Below, in pieces: positions 46,910 through 57,900 of a DNA stretch of 64,000 nucleotides. Within the stretch, counting starts at the first letter, position 1. Each line of letters starts with the position of its first letter. The translations under genes were made by a program, and so were the position numbers. The notes beneath the pieces are model-generated. The model worked only from the letters and a program-made list of their open reading frames with translations. It did not search any database and was not told where the DNA came from. This DNA comes from Chlamydomonas sphaeroides (Eukaryota; Chlorophyta; Chlorophyceae; Chlamydomonadales; Chlamydomonadaceae): positions 10,963 to 74,962 of the forward strand of contig BDDC01000057.1 in the NCBI GenBank assembly GCA_001662425.1, written 5' to 3'.

Positions 46910-47050
46910 CGCGAGGGCATCGGTTGTCTGTGTGCCCGAGACTCCTTACATACCCCGGCGACAACCGCAACATGACCGACTGTTTGCGTCTGGTCTGGGT
47001 GGCCTCTTTTTGGGGCGAGCCATGCACCCATGCGCAGCTGGGGAGGTTTC
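46910..47050. repeat. Conserved non-coding block, copy A (downstream of BTB copy 3)
   Basis: From about 46910 to 47050 the sequence nearly matches 51000-51149. The best run starts TGTTTGCGTCTGGTCTGGGT at 46981 and continues through CTTTTTGGGGCGAGCC and GCGCAGCTGGGGAGG. It lies about 745 bp past the end of the BTB pseudogene, and its twin lies at the same distance past BTB copy 4. It thus belongs to the duplicated unit. Confidence 0.88.
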
Positions 47051-48394
47051 AATGGGGCACGCAGGGCCATCGATCACCAAGTCGACGGGGCGGGGATCGT
47101 AGCCGCAAGGGGCGTTCTTGTTACGGTTGCCGCAGGGAGACGAACACGGATTGCATGTTGCGTGGGCTGCGTTGGAATGGGTCGACGACGCAGATGTCAT
47201 TGCATGTGGGCTGTTGCTGGTACGGCGCGCAGCTAAGCATAGCCAGGGTGGCTGGGGCGGGAGGATTCTGAACGCTGCCGGTTATGTGCGCAGCTGTCAC
47301 CAGCACCAAGCATGCTGGCGATATCCGCTCGGCGCGATTAAGCTATGTGAGGTCATGGGCGACGTTTGTTGCTCGGGTCTCGGTGGGCTAGGGGGGGCTA
47401 ATGGCTGGCGAGTACAGTGCGTGTGCCCGGCAGTGCCCCGCCGGTGCATTGTGTTTTGCACGAACCGGACCATGTACCGGACCACGCAAAGCGATCGCCT
47501 CACTTACCCATTTGCTGGGCAACGCGATGACGTCTGTTTTTTTACATGTGCAGCAGAATACAAATCAGGCTTTTAGATGAACAGCCACCGCTCTGCCTCG
47601 ATCAGAATCGGGTTGGGTTAAGGCGGGGTGGAATGGGTGTTCGCGGGGCAGGCTGCCCCGCTCCACCCGTTCCCCCCAAGTCGCGCTCCCTGACCCTCGC
47701 TGTGTTCGGACGGCGTCGAGCGCTTGAAGAATGAGCCGGGCACAAGGTCGCCTCGTCAGGTCGCTTAACAGGAGTCCGTGCGGCACGGGCAGATGCATGG
47801 ATGGGCATGGAAGCAATATGCGCACTGATGGTGCGAAAGCTAAGTAATCGACGGCTACCAATATGGAACACAAAGAATACCCCTTGCGCCTCAAGGTGCG
47901 GACGGCAAAAGCCCAAGGCTAAGGGCTTGCGTGAGGGGCGGCCAATTTCCACACGCAAGCCTCTTCGCCAGGGGCCCAGCATCACACAGCCAAGTAGCGC
48001 CACAAGCAAGGATTGACCCACCACTCACGAAAACGGCTTTATTCATTATCTAAGGAAATTGTAACCTATGATCTATCACTTGGCCATGGCGCGGGTAAGT
48101 TCTTGAGGGTTCTGGGAAAGGCACGGTGTCAGGCCGGGACAATTGTGGCGTATCATACACACGTCACAATCCCTAGCGCACGCGCGCAGCTAGACACAAT
48201 CCATTGTTTTCTGCATTAAAGTTTCTATGCTCGCGAGCGATGACGATCCCAACCTCTGTCAAGCCTTAGCCTGACCAAAGGTACGCCTCAACACGCAATC
48301 TTGCACCTATTAATGAAACCTGAACGATGGCAAGGCAGACTGCCAACGCCTGCTGCAAGTAATACGAGTCATCACCATCCGCAACAGGGCTGCG
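47051..48394. other. Intergenic upstream of BTB copy 4
   Basis: About 1.34 kb with no supported gene. It turns AT-rich toward 48000-48390, as expected for the promoter and leader of BTB copy 4, and contains a run of T at 47537-47544. No transposon end or RNA gene was recognised. Confidence 0.45.
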
Positions 48395-50272
48395 ATGAGT
48401 AAAAAGCTCTATGAGGCGCTAGCGAGCGTCTTTGGCATTGGCGATGACGCCGATTGCGTGCTGCGCTTCTACATCGACGGCCGAACCGCTGACCCCGGCG
48501 CCGGCGACAGGGCCGGCGAACCAGCCAGCGGCACAGCCGCGCCTCCGGCCAAAAGGCAGAAGCTCGAGGAGCGGCAGCTGAGTGATCTGCAGCCAGGGAC
48601 GGACGCGGTTGGCAGCGGTGCCGCTGAACCCGGGTTGGACCCCGAGAAGACAGCGCCCGGCGATGGCGACTTCACCTCGGCGCAGAGCGGGTTCAGCACG
48701 GACCCCAGTGGGGCCAGCTGTGCAGCCAAGCAGGCCACCAGCGGCCAGGCCTTCGTGGGGGACATCCTGCCCGCACATCGAGTGCCCCTACGGCTGGGCA
48801 GCGAGCGCTTCAAAGCACAGCTGGGGCCCGACTGGGCTGGCAGCGCCTGCGCCGCTGCGGGGCCCTCGGCTCACGCCAGCGCCCTGCCCGAGGTGCTGGT
48901 GCCCCTGGCCAGCGAGGCGGAGCTGCCCGCCGCCCTCACCGCGATCCGCTTCATCTACACTGGGAACGTGTCAGAGGAGGGCCAGGGCTTTGAGCAGCTG
49001 CTGGCGGTGCGGCGGCAGGCCGGCTACCTGCAGATCGGGGACTGCGTGCGGGCGTGCGACGAGAACATGATCCGGCTGCTAGCTGAGGAGGGCGCTGCGA
49101 CGACAGGCACCAGCAGCATCGGCGACGGCGTCCAGGAATGCAGCAGCCAGGGCAGCGGCTGTACCAAGGCTGCGCCTCGTGTGCTGGCGTTCTACAGCCT
49201 GCACGAGCAGTGGCCGGTGCCGGAGGAGGAGGAGCCGGCCAGCTTCTCGGCCGTGCGCTCGGCCGCTGGAAAGCGGCTAGCGGCGCACTTTGGGGACGCC
49301 CTGGCGGTGCTGCGGTTAGAGTGCCTCATGAACCAGCTGGCGGCCCTTCCCTTGGTTGCCATGGAGGACCTGCTGGCGTGTGACGGCTTTGGCACGGACG
49401 ACGAGTCCAGCGTGCTGCTGCTGCTGGCGTTCTGGCGACGGATGGACACAGAGCGCGTGTCAGAGGCCGAGCTGTGCCGCCTGTGCCACCTCATCCGCGT
49501 CATCCACCTCAGCGACGCCTACCTCACCTACGAGCTGCCGACGATCAGCTGGTTCCCCATCACACCCTTGCAGCTTGCGTTCGCGCTGCGCTACACAGCG
49601 GCTGACGGAGCCACCCGGCAACGTATGCAGGACTGCAGTGCGCAGAGCCCCTACGACTCCACCTCACCCTGGTACGGCCCGCCGCGGCGCCAGGCTATCC
49701 CGGCTGAGGGCCTGGTCTACAAGTGGAGCATCACGGACCAGGAGCTCCGGTCCGGCCTGCTTCGGCTCACAACTGACGAAGGCAACGTCACGGCTGTATG
49801 GGCCTCGTTCACGTTCACCAGCCACGGAGCGGATGAGGTGCTCGCGCATGGCTTCATGTGGTCTGTCCATTGCACCGTGGCCAAAGGCGCGGCTGACGCC
49901 GCCGGCCTGTACCTCCGCTGCAGCACACCGCTTTCCTTGTTTGACTGCGACGGGCTGGTCGTGCCGCATGCCCTCGTAGCGGTGGACAAGTGGCTGCCTG
50001 ATGGAGGCAAGGACGACGCCATCATATGTGGGTACTGCACTGGGCGGGATGCCGTCGACATGGATGCGAGCTGGGGTTCCGACAATGTGCTGCCGCTGCG
50101 GCCTCCGGCCGCCCGGCCCGCCCCTGAGGGCGCGGCCGACAGCAGCTTGGCGGCTGTGGCGGTGGAGTCGGAGCTGGCGCGGTGGGCCGACTACCTGCAC
50201 GAGGGGCGGATCACCGGCACGCTCACGTTCGTGCGGGTGAGGCAGCAACACGAGAGCAAAGAGGACGAGTAG
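48395..50272 (+). CDS. BTB-BACK protein, LRB/POB1-like (copy 4, intact)
   Basis: Single-exon gene of 625 residues and the best-preserved family member. MSKKLYEALASVFG and ADCVLRFYIDG (about residues 16-30) form the first strand. A low-complexity insertion of about 90 residues holds a basic NLS-like patch (PPAKRQKLEE). The BTB core resumes with GDILPAHRVPLRLGSERFK, ELPAALTAIRFIYTGNVS and FEQLLAVRRQAGYLQIGDC (about 125-225). BACK-like helices follow (LVAMEDLLACDGFGTDDESS, HLIRVIHLSDAYLTYE), then the C-terminal domain (WYGPPRRQAIPAEGL, AHGFMWSVHCTVAKG, VVPHALVAVDKWLPDGG) and ARWADYLHEGRITGTLTFV. The split BTB with a basic insertion is the plant LRB/POB1 layout, so a CUL3 substrate adaptor in the nucleus is the best guess. 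The gene is the right-hand member of a tandem pair with the broken copy 3. Confidence 0.87.
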   Translation: MSKKLYEALASVFGIGDDADCVLRFYIDGRTADPGAGDRAGEPASGTAAPPAKRQKLEERQLSDLQPGTDAVGSGAAEPGLDPEKTAPGDGDFTSAQSGFSTDPSGASCAAKQATSGQAFVGDILPAHRVPLRLGSERFKAQLGPDWAGSACAAAGPSAHASALPEVLVPLASEAELPAALTAIRFIYTGNVSEEGQGFEQLLAVRRQAGYLQIGDCVRACDENMIRLLAEEGAATTGTSSIGDGVQECSSQGSGCTKAAPRVLAFYSLHEQWPVPEEEEPASFSAVRSAAGKRLAAHFGDALAVLRLECLMNQLAALPLVAMEDLLACDGFGTDDESSVLLLLAFWRRMDTERVSEAELCRLCHLIRVIHLSDAYLTYELPTISWFPITPLQLAFALRYTAADGATRQRMQDCSAQSPYDSTSPWYGPPRRQAIPAEGLVYKWSITDQELRSGLLRLTTDEGNVTAVWASFTFTSHGADEVLAHGFMWSVHCTVAKGAADAAGLYLRCSTPLSLFDCDGLVVPHALVAVDKWLPDGGKDDAIICGYCTGRDAVDMDASWGSDNVLPLRPPAARPAPEGAADSSLAAVAVESELARWADYLHEGRITGTLTFVRVRQQHESKEDE

Positions 50273-50999
50273 CTGGGTGACAGGCATGTGGCGGCTGGTG
50301 TAGCAAGTAGCGCGGCGCAAAATGGTATCACGTTGGCCTATCGTGGTCTTGCTCGTTGGGTCTGGGCGTGGGGCACGGGCGTGAGGTGTGGACGGGTGGC
50401 TACTTGGGGTACAGTCGAGCCGGATCAGGATGGTGGCAGCACAAGTGCGCCCGGAATTTGGGGTTTGCGGCGACATGTGGACTTTGGTTGGCTTGAGAGC
50501 TATCTGGTCGGCTGGTTGGCGCAAGTATCAGCTGTCTGGTTAACCGAAGCAAGGTTGATCAGCAGTTGGGACAGCCCCAGAGCCCCAGCATCTATCCACC
50601 GAGCGCTTTGCTCACGATATTTTGGCCGCTCGTTGCGTCGCGGCTGTGTGGCTGCAGGATGGCAGTTGTATGGGCTTAGGCATGTTCGTGGCACGTTGCT
50701 CGTCGCAGGTTTGCTGGTGCTGGCTGGTGGACTGGTGCGACAGGCATGATGAGCCACGGGGTTCAGCACGTGGCTGCCAGGCGGTACCGGTATGTCTGGC
50801 CCAGGAGCCGTGGTCTGGCCGTATGTCGTATGTTGGCTCGCCCCCGAAGGGGCGCGAGACGTATCGGTAGGGGTCTTCAACGCGGACGACGCTTCCAACA
50901 CTGCGGAACGTACGTAGCGTTGCTGGCACGTGCGTGCGGCTCTTGGGCAGAGTGCAGTCCTGCCGTGAAGGCAGTTCGGGCGGCTAGGTCCGGCCCGTG
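50273..50999. other. Intergenic after BTB copy 4
   Basis: About 730 bp between BTB copy 4 and the second conserved non-coding block. It occupies the place of 46187-46909 in the left unit but shows little visible identity and no thioredoxin fragment. No gene was recognised. Confidence 0.4.
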
Positions 51000-51149
51000 G
51001 GCTGAGGGCACGGATGTCGGTGTGCCCGAGACCCCTCAGAGGGTCCCAGCTAAAACCGCATATTGACCAACTGTTTGCGTCTGGTCTGGGTGGCCTCTTT
51101 TTGGGGCGAGCCATGCAGCATGCACCCATGCGCAGCTGGGGAGGCTTCG
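51000..51149. repeat. Conserved non-coding block, copy B (downstream of BTB copy 4)
   Basis: Near-identical to 46910-47050 and 4090 bp further right, equal within a few bases to the spacing between the two BTB stops (4086). It differs mainly by a 7-bp GCATGCA duplication after GCGAGCCAT. Confidence 0.88.
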
Positions 51150-51683
51150 TTCCTCGAACGTCCGAACAAATAAACCGCTTACGTGACGTAAGGTGGCACC
51201 TAGGGGCTGCAAAAGGCCCAGGCCCAGGAAACCGGCGCCGACTGACCAGGCGGGGAGGCCGCCGTGGGTCGAGCGAGGCGTTTGGTGTACCATGCAACAA
51301 TACACGGGCTAGTGCTCCACAGCTACGCGACAGTCGCAAGAGCACAAGCAAGAAGGCGCACGCATGTCTTGTGATAGCTCCCATGTGCCGCACTTGCACG
51401 CCCCTGCCAGCACTGCAGCCCGCCCCGCCGGTCCTTTCCGCAAGAACACAGCTGCCGCCCTATGCGGGCCTCATCAGCCGCTCCAAAGTCACCCCGCCTC
51501 CGCAACGAATGCCCCCCGTCTGTTCGTCGGGTGCAGCGAAGCACAATCAAAAAGGGTCCCCTCACTCATTCAGTCATTCAGCGAGCTGCGACCAACGACG
51601 CCTCGTTTGGACAGCGACACATACCGCCATGCCGGCGCTGCGCACGCCGCCATTACCCATGCCAGGCTGCTTGCTAGCGCAGG
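51150..51683. other. Intergenic, convergent 3' ends
   Basis: About 530 bp after the repeat block, before the stop of the minus-strand AP2 gene. It holds the AP2 3' region. No clear TGTAA or gene was recognised. Confidence 0.4.
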
Positions 51684-54314
51684 TCATGACGCGGCCCCCT
51701 CATCCACTAGGAACTCGTCGCTCGCCAGCATCGCCACGTCGGCGGCGACACCACCGCCCTCGCCGCCACTGCCGCCGCCGCCGTCGGTCCGGCCCAGCGC
51801 CGCCGCCGCGCCGCCCATCAACGCCGCCAGCTGCCCCGCACCGCCGCCAGCCACGTCGGCCAGCGCCGCCTGCAGCTGCGCCGCCTGCGCCTGCGTCAGC
51901 GCCGCCGCCGCCGCGGCCGCCTGCGCCTGCTGCCCAAACATCAGCTGCTGCGCCTGCAGCTGCTGCAGCAGCGCCGCCTGCTGCTGGTGCTGCGCCGCCG
52001 CCTGCTCGCCCGGCCGGCCCGCCAGCATCGCGGACACCGGCTCGTGCTTGAACGGCTGCACCATGTGGCTGCCGCCGCCGCCGCCGCCACCACCACCGCC
52101 CTGAGGGCCCTGCGACGGCTGCGCGTCGTCGTAGTCCTCCGTCGCGCTCTCCACCTGGCAGGCAGGGGACACCAGGCAGGGGTCCGGAGTTGGGCGGCGT
52201 GGGGAGATGGGATGGGAGGGACGCCGGCAGGCGGCACGGTGGAAGAGAGCGGCACTGGACCGCCGAGGGATTGTCCCTCAGCTGCCGGGAAAGTGAGAGG
52301 CTGCCGCGACAGGGCACGGGCGATGCGGCAAACGCCCGGCAGGCAGGCAGGCTGCCCCCCGGATCCATCACACACACGCGCCTGGCCGCTGCAGACTCGC
52401 GCCCCTGCGCACCTGGCCCTCGCGCTTCTGGCGCATCATGCGGTGCGCCGCCTGCCGCCGGCCCTCGCTGCGGAGCGTCTCGATCAGCTCGTCCTGCGTG
52501 CGGCAGGCGAGCGCGGCGAGAAACAGGTGCGGAGGATCGCGCGGCGACAGCGGTCAGGCCGGGCGTGGCCAGAGAGCCACGCAGCAAGCACGCCCGCGCC
52601 CCAGGCTTCCACTCCGCATCGCGGCCACCCCTGCACCACATTCCCATCACGGCGAACGCACCCGCCGCCGGCTCACAGCCCAGCCAGCAAGCCCACTAGC
52701 CAGGCAGCCAGCCAGCCTGCCAGCCAGCCGGTTAACCAACTAGCCACACGGCCGGCGCGGGCCCCACCTGCGTGATGCCCTGCAGCCAGGGGATCTCCTT
52801 CTCGTACTCGGTGTAGTCGAAGTTGGTGATGCCGCTCTTGACGCCCGCCGCGTTGTGCAGCTCGCACCACAGCATCATCTTGTCGTACGCGCGCGCTGCC
52901 TCCTCCTCGTGGTCGAAGCAGCCTGCCGCGGCGGGGCAGCGGCAGCTCAGCGAGGCGCACGGAGCGCTGGCTGCTGGGATGCGCACGCCCCACCCTCGCA
53001 ACAGCTCCATGCGTCCCTCAGCGACAGTGCCTCGCCTAACGCTGCGCGCCCGCCAGCTTCCCTCCACCCCCCGCCAGCGAAGCTGGACGCAGCGCCAGGG
53101 TCTTCTACCCCAAACCTTTCCCTTCGCCTGATCGCCCCCTGTCCTTCTTCTCCAGCAGCGGCCCAGCCTGCCCTCCATCCATGCCTGGACTTCCGGCTCA
53201 TTCCACTCACCCAGCGACGTGGGCTTGCCGTTGCGCCGGAACTGCGCCTCCCAGCGCTTGGTGGGGAAGGTCTGGTGCACGCCGCGGTACTTGGAGGTGT
53301 AGGTGCGGCCCGAGCCGTTGCTCTTGCTCTTGACCGCCCGCAGCAGCTTCATGTTGGCGCCCAGCTTGGCGTTGCTGCCGCCGCCACCGCCCTGCTGCGA
53401 CCGCTGCGGGTCGCGGAAGTTGGGTCAGGGGAAAACATGTGGGGAGCTGAGCTGGAGGCTTGGGTGTTGGGAAGGGAGGCGTGCGGGCAGGGCACGACGA
53501 GCGGACCGGCACGGGTACCGGGCGTGGCACAGCAGGGTGGCGCGGTGTGCGGAGTGGGCGCGGTGGATTGCGCGGAGGACAAGCACAGACGTGGTGGTAG
53601 GGGGTACCGCGGCGCGCGGCTTGGGATGGGAAGGAGCGAGTAAGCAGCTTTCGCTGTGGGCAGCTAGCACGACGGGCAGCACTGGGGCACGGCACGCACC
53701 CGACTCACCCCGCGGGGCCCTCCGCCACCGCCGCCGGCGCGAACGGGCCCGCTGGGGACCATGAGCATTGCGCGTCCCTTGGGCTGCGACTTGAGCGTGC
53801 GCCAGTCGGGCACGTCAATGCCCATGCTGCGCAGATACTGCAGCTCCCCGGCCGTTTCCGACCTCGGCTTGCATATGGACGGCTGGAAATGGATGGCTCC
53901 CCGCCGTAACCGAGCCTGAAGGTGTGCGGAGCAGGCGGCGGGGCTGGTCAGAAGGCTGGGCTGCCATGAAGCGCGGCCGGCAGAGCGCGCGGGCGTGGAT
54001 AGCGCAACGTGAGGACAGTCGGAGACAGCTTGCCTGCAGCAGGTCGAGCTGCTCCTTTGCAAGGAAGCCACCGCCAAGTTGTGTCAGCTCCGCCCTGTAA
54101 GAGGCCGTGGGCAGGCTGACGCAAGGGTGGGCAGCATGCCAGCATCGCGCAGGACCCACAGCGTCAATCTCCGCGCAAGAATCCGCGGCATAAGCCTTGA
54201 TGCTCCTTGTTGTTCATGCAGTTGTTCGGGCGCGCTGGCGCCAGCTGCTGGGGCACCTTCAACAACAGCCCCGCCGAGCGCTGCCTCGTGCTTCGCGGCC
54301 TGCGCTATCTCCAT
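51684..54314 (-). CDS. AP2-domain transcription factor
   Basis: Probable start MEIAQAAKHEAALGG at 54314. Exons near 54096-54040 (AELTQLGGGFLAKEQLDLLQ) and up to about 53895 ending 53709 (RSMGIDVPDWRTLKSQPKGR) are less certain. Firm exons are 53403-53211, 52922-52768, 52493-52413 and 52154-51684. The AP2 domain spans an intron with matching phase: TYTSKYRGVHQTFPTKRWEA, then RRNGKPTSLG joined to CFDHEEEAARAYDKMMLWC, ending in GVKSGITNFDYTEYEKE. The YRG and RAYD elements and the final NFDY are typical of plant AP2 domains, a single one here. The last exon is a Gln/Ala/Gly-rich tail (QQQAALLQQLQAQQLMFGQQ) that could act as an activation region. It should bind DNA in the nucleus; targets are unknown. 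The exon at 54040 may use a GC donor. Confidence 0.87.
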
Positions 54315-54900
54315 AGCTAGGTTGTGACAAGACGAGCTGGGCTAGTCGAAACAGCGGAACAGCCGCATTTCCGTTGACCGGCGCTCGCGTTCGCAATAGA
54401 ATTTTCCCGTCAGTAGTTTTGAGGGTTCTGAATATATTGCTATGTGAAGTAGAGGCACGGCACGGGCAGGAACGCTTGGAAGGTCTACGCGACACGCACC
54501 CTGTCGGCAGCCCCATTGCCCCCGCGACGCACCTGCCGCTCTGCGCATACCGCACTCTGTCCCTGAAAAACTTACATCCCTATCTTTTTCTCCTCTCCTT
54601 ACAATGTATCACATGTGTAGATCACCCCCCGCCGTGCCTCTCATCCTTAGCTATCCATATCCTGGTACATCGGGTCAGCCGCGCTTTCCTTTCCGGATGC
54701 GGCAGAACAGTTACCCCGACTCCACAGTTCCTCAAGTACAGCTGAAGGAAGCGGAAGCTCCTCGCTACCGACATCTCTCTAATCTTCATTGCCAGCCTCC
54801 AGCCGCGGCCCCTGTGCTCTCCCATGCCGGAACGTCCAGTACCCTTTCGTCGTGCGGCGACCACGGCCGCTTAACCCCCGCCCCTTCCCGCGCGCCCTCG
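54315..54900. other. Intergenic: AP2 promoter and 3' region of next gene
   Basis: About 590 bp between the AP2 gene start and the stop of the disordered-protein gene, both on the minus strand. It is AT-richer than its surroundings and contains two minus-strand TGTAA elements. No gene was recognised. Confidence 0.5.
54572..54603 (-). terminator. Two TGTAA polyadenylation elements
   Basis: TTACA on the plus strand at 54572-54576 and 54599-54603 reads TGTAA on the gene strand, about 300-330 nt beyond the stop at 54901. Either could direct 3' processing of the disordered-protein transcript. Confidence 0.5.
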
Positions 54901-57900
54901 TCACTGCCCCATCATGCCAGCCGGCCAAGACGACATGCTAGACACCCGGAGCACATCGTACGAGTCCTCGATGCGTCGGCCCGCGCGCCCCAGCCCCACG
55001 CCGCCAAACGCCGGCGCTGACGGGTCCAGCGCCGGCGCATCCGGCGACGTGCACTTGACTGGCCCCAGGAAAGCCCCATCCCCGTCCCCGGCCACCGACC
55101 CGCCCTCGCAAGCGGCGCTGTTCGGAAAGTTGCCGCTGTCTGGCTCGGCAGAGCCGGCGCCAGCGGAGCCGTAGCACGGCGCGACGGCGCCGCCGCCAAA
55201 GCTGAAGGCACCGTTGGCGGCAGCAGCGTCCGGGAAGGCGGCAGCAGCGTCCGGGAAGGCGGCGCTGAGGGGCGTGGCCTCGGCGGCGGCGGCGACGTCA
55301 CCGCCGAGGGGCAGCAGCATGCCGCTGAGGGCCATGCCAGGCGTTGTAGCATAGAGTGCGGCGGCGGGCGGCGGCGTGGCGCCGGCGCCGTTGGGGTCCC
55401 AGCTGAAGCGCAGCTTGGCGTGTGGGAAAAGCACTGGCGTGCCGCCGGCGGCGGCGGGGCCAGCGGCGGCGGGCTGTGCGACGCCGTTGGCGCCGTTGGG
55501 CGGGATGGGGGGCTTGGCCGTAAATTGAAACTGCGAGGTTTAGGGCAGAGCGGAGAGAGACTCAGGTGGGAACGGAGAGGCACGCTTGGTGCGCACATGT
55601 GAAGCTCATTCCCAAGGACTCCACCGCCACAGCCGGGTCTAGCACCCAGTCTGCCACAAGGTATCCCCGACCTACCATGCAGGGCCCGGGCGTGACCAGC
55701 GGCACGCCGTTGGACGTGCGCGAGTCGGAGCTGCCCGGCGGCGCCATGGCACGGCCGCCGAGGCCGTTCGGCGCGGGGTCAGGCGCCGGCGGCCTCGCCA
55801 GCGTCGGTGTGGGTGCGTTGGCGCCGGACGCCGCGGCGCCGCCTAGCACCGGGCTGAAGAAGGGCATCGCCTGACCGCCCGCCTCTCCGCTGCAGTCCAC
55901 GGCTCCGAATCCGCCGAACCCGCCGAAGCTGCCCCCCGTCGGCGGCGTCGCGCCGGCACCTCCACTGCCACCCATCCCGAAGCCGAACGACGCCATGCCG
56001 AAGCCGCCACCCTCCGCAGCGCCATCAGCAGGCTGGTCGCTGCGCGCAGCGCTTGGCTCGCCGAAGTCGGGCTGCGCGAAGTTGAAGCCGAAGCCAGGCG
56101 CGGGGCTGGCGGCCATGGCGTTGAAGGCGCCAGGTGTGGCGACCATGCTGTTGTAGGGACTAGCCTCCAGCAGGTAGGACAGGTCCTGGGGCGGCGGGCA
56201 GGAGGGGCGGACAGGCCAGCGGGGCGGGGTTCAGGGTAAGAGAAGGTGCGGCGCGCTGGGGCACAAGGGAGGCAGTGGCCGAGGACGCATGGGTTGGGGG
56301 TAGAGCGGGCGGGGCGGGGACGGGGCCAGGGCTGTAGGAAAGCAGCGAAGAAATGCCAGGAAAAGGAGTGGCGCTGCTTTTGGCGATTGGCAGGCAAGAG
56401 CAGCTGCCCGCACGACGGTGTGCCATGCGTGCCGCACCTTGCGCTGCTGCGGCTGCTGCTCCGCCAGCGGGCTTACGGCCGCCGCATCCTGCGCCATCGC
56501 CGCCGCCGCCGCCTTTGGTGATGCCGTGGCCTTGCCTGCCGGCCTGGCCTGGTGCTTCGGCTGCGCCGGCACAGCTCGGGCCGCTACGCCCGGCTTGGCC
56601 TTGGCGCCGGCCTGCGGACTGGGAGCCGCTTGAGCCGCCGTGGCCTTGCCGGCTCCGGCGTCGCCGGCTGGCTTCCGCTCCGCCGCCGGCGCGGCAGCGC
56701 GCGGCGCCGCGGCCTTCGCCGCCGGCTTGACGGCGCCAGGCTGTTGCTCCGCCGGTGCGCAAGCAGCGCCGCGGGCAGGCGAGGCGCCGCCCAGTGCCAT
56801 CGGCGAGTTGCAGCTGGGCACCTGCGCCGCGTACTGCTTGCGCCGCGCGGCGCGCTCCCGTTCGGCCTCCAGGCGGGAGGCGTGCTCGCCGGCGGCATCA
56901 CCCCTGGCCGCAGCACCCTGCTGCTGCTGCTGCTGCTGCTGCGCCAGCTGCGGCTTAGCGGCTGCCGTCGTCTGCGACTTGCCAGCCGCGGCCCGCGCCG
57001 GTGCGGCCTCGGGCTTGCGGGCTGCCGCCGCCGCGGGCTGGTGCACGGCGCCCACGCGTGCCGTCGCCGCTCGCGGCGCTGGCGCAGGCTTGGCCGCCGC
57101 TGTGGCGCCCGTCCGCGCAGTCAGCGGCCGTGCAGCAGCGGCGGCGGCAGCGTGCAGCTGCTTCGCCTGTGCTGCGTTGAGCACAGCCCTGCCGGAGGAG
57201 CCGATGGAGGCGCGGCCAGTGAGCGCTGCCGCCGGGGCCTCAGGCGCTGGCGCAGCCAGGGCCTCACGGGGCCCCGCTGCAGGCTGCTCTGCCGCTGCCG
57301 CCGGGACCACCACCACCGCCGCCTCCTGGCCCGGCTGGAGCAAGAGGGCGTTGCCGGCGGGGGGCACGCGAGGCGCGGCCGCGCATGCGGGACGTGGCGA
57401 GGCGGCCGCGGCGGACAGCCGGCGCGCGGACGCCGCGCCACCAAAGACACCCGGGCTGCGCTCCGACACGGGCTGCTGCAGCAGGGACACCATGTCAGCG
57501 GTCACGGCGGCGGCGGCCGAGGCTCGGCGGTGTGGCGGCGTGGGCGCTGGCATGGGGGAGATTGCCATGGGGTCGTAGCTGGGCCGGGGCGAGCCGGCCG
57601 GCGGCGGCGTGCCGGCGCCGGCGGGCGGCTTGCGGCCGGAGCCGGATTTGGCGGCCCTGGCGCTGGCCGGCGATGGCTGCCGGGCCTTGGCAAGGTTGGG
57701 GCTCTGCGGGGTTACGCTTGGGCCGAAGCTCGGCGATGGAGCTGCCGGCGAGGGAGCGGCCGCCGTCGCCGCGGCTGCTGGTACTGGCGGCGCCACAGCC
57801 GTGGGCGCCGCCGCGGGCGCGGGCGGCGCGCTGCCGGCGCTCAGACCGAGCTGCCTGGGCCGCTTGGATGGAGAGGAGGTGCGGGGGCCCAGTCGCTTGG

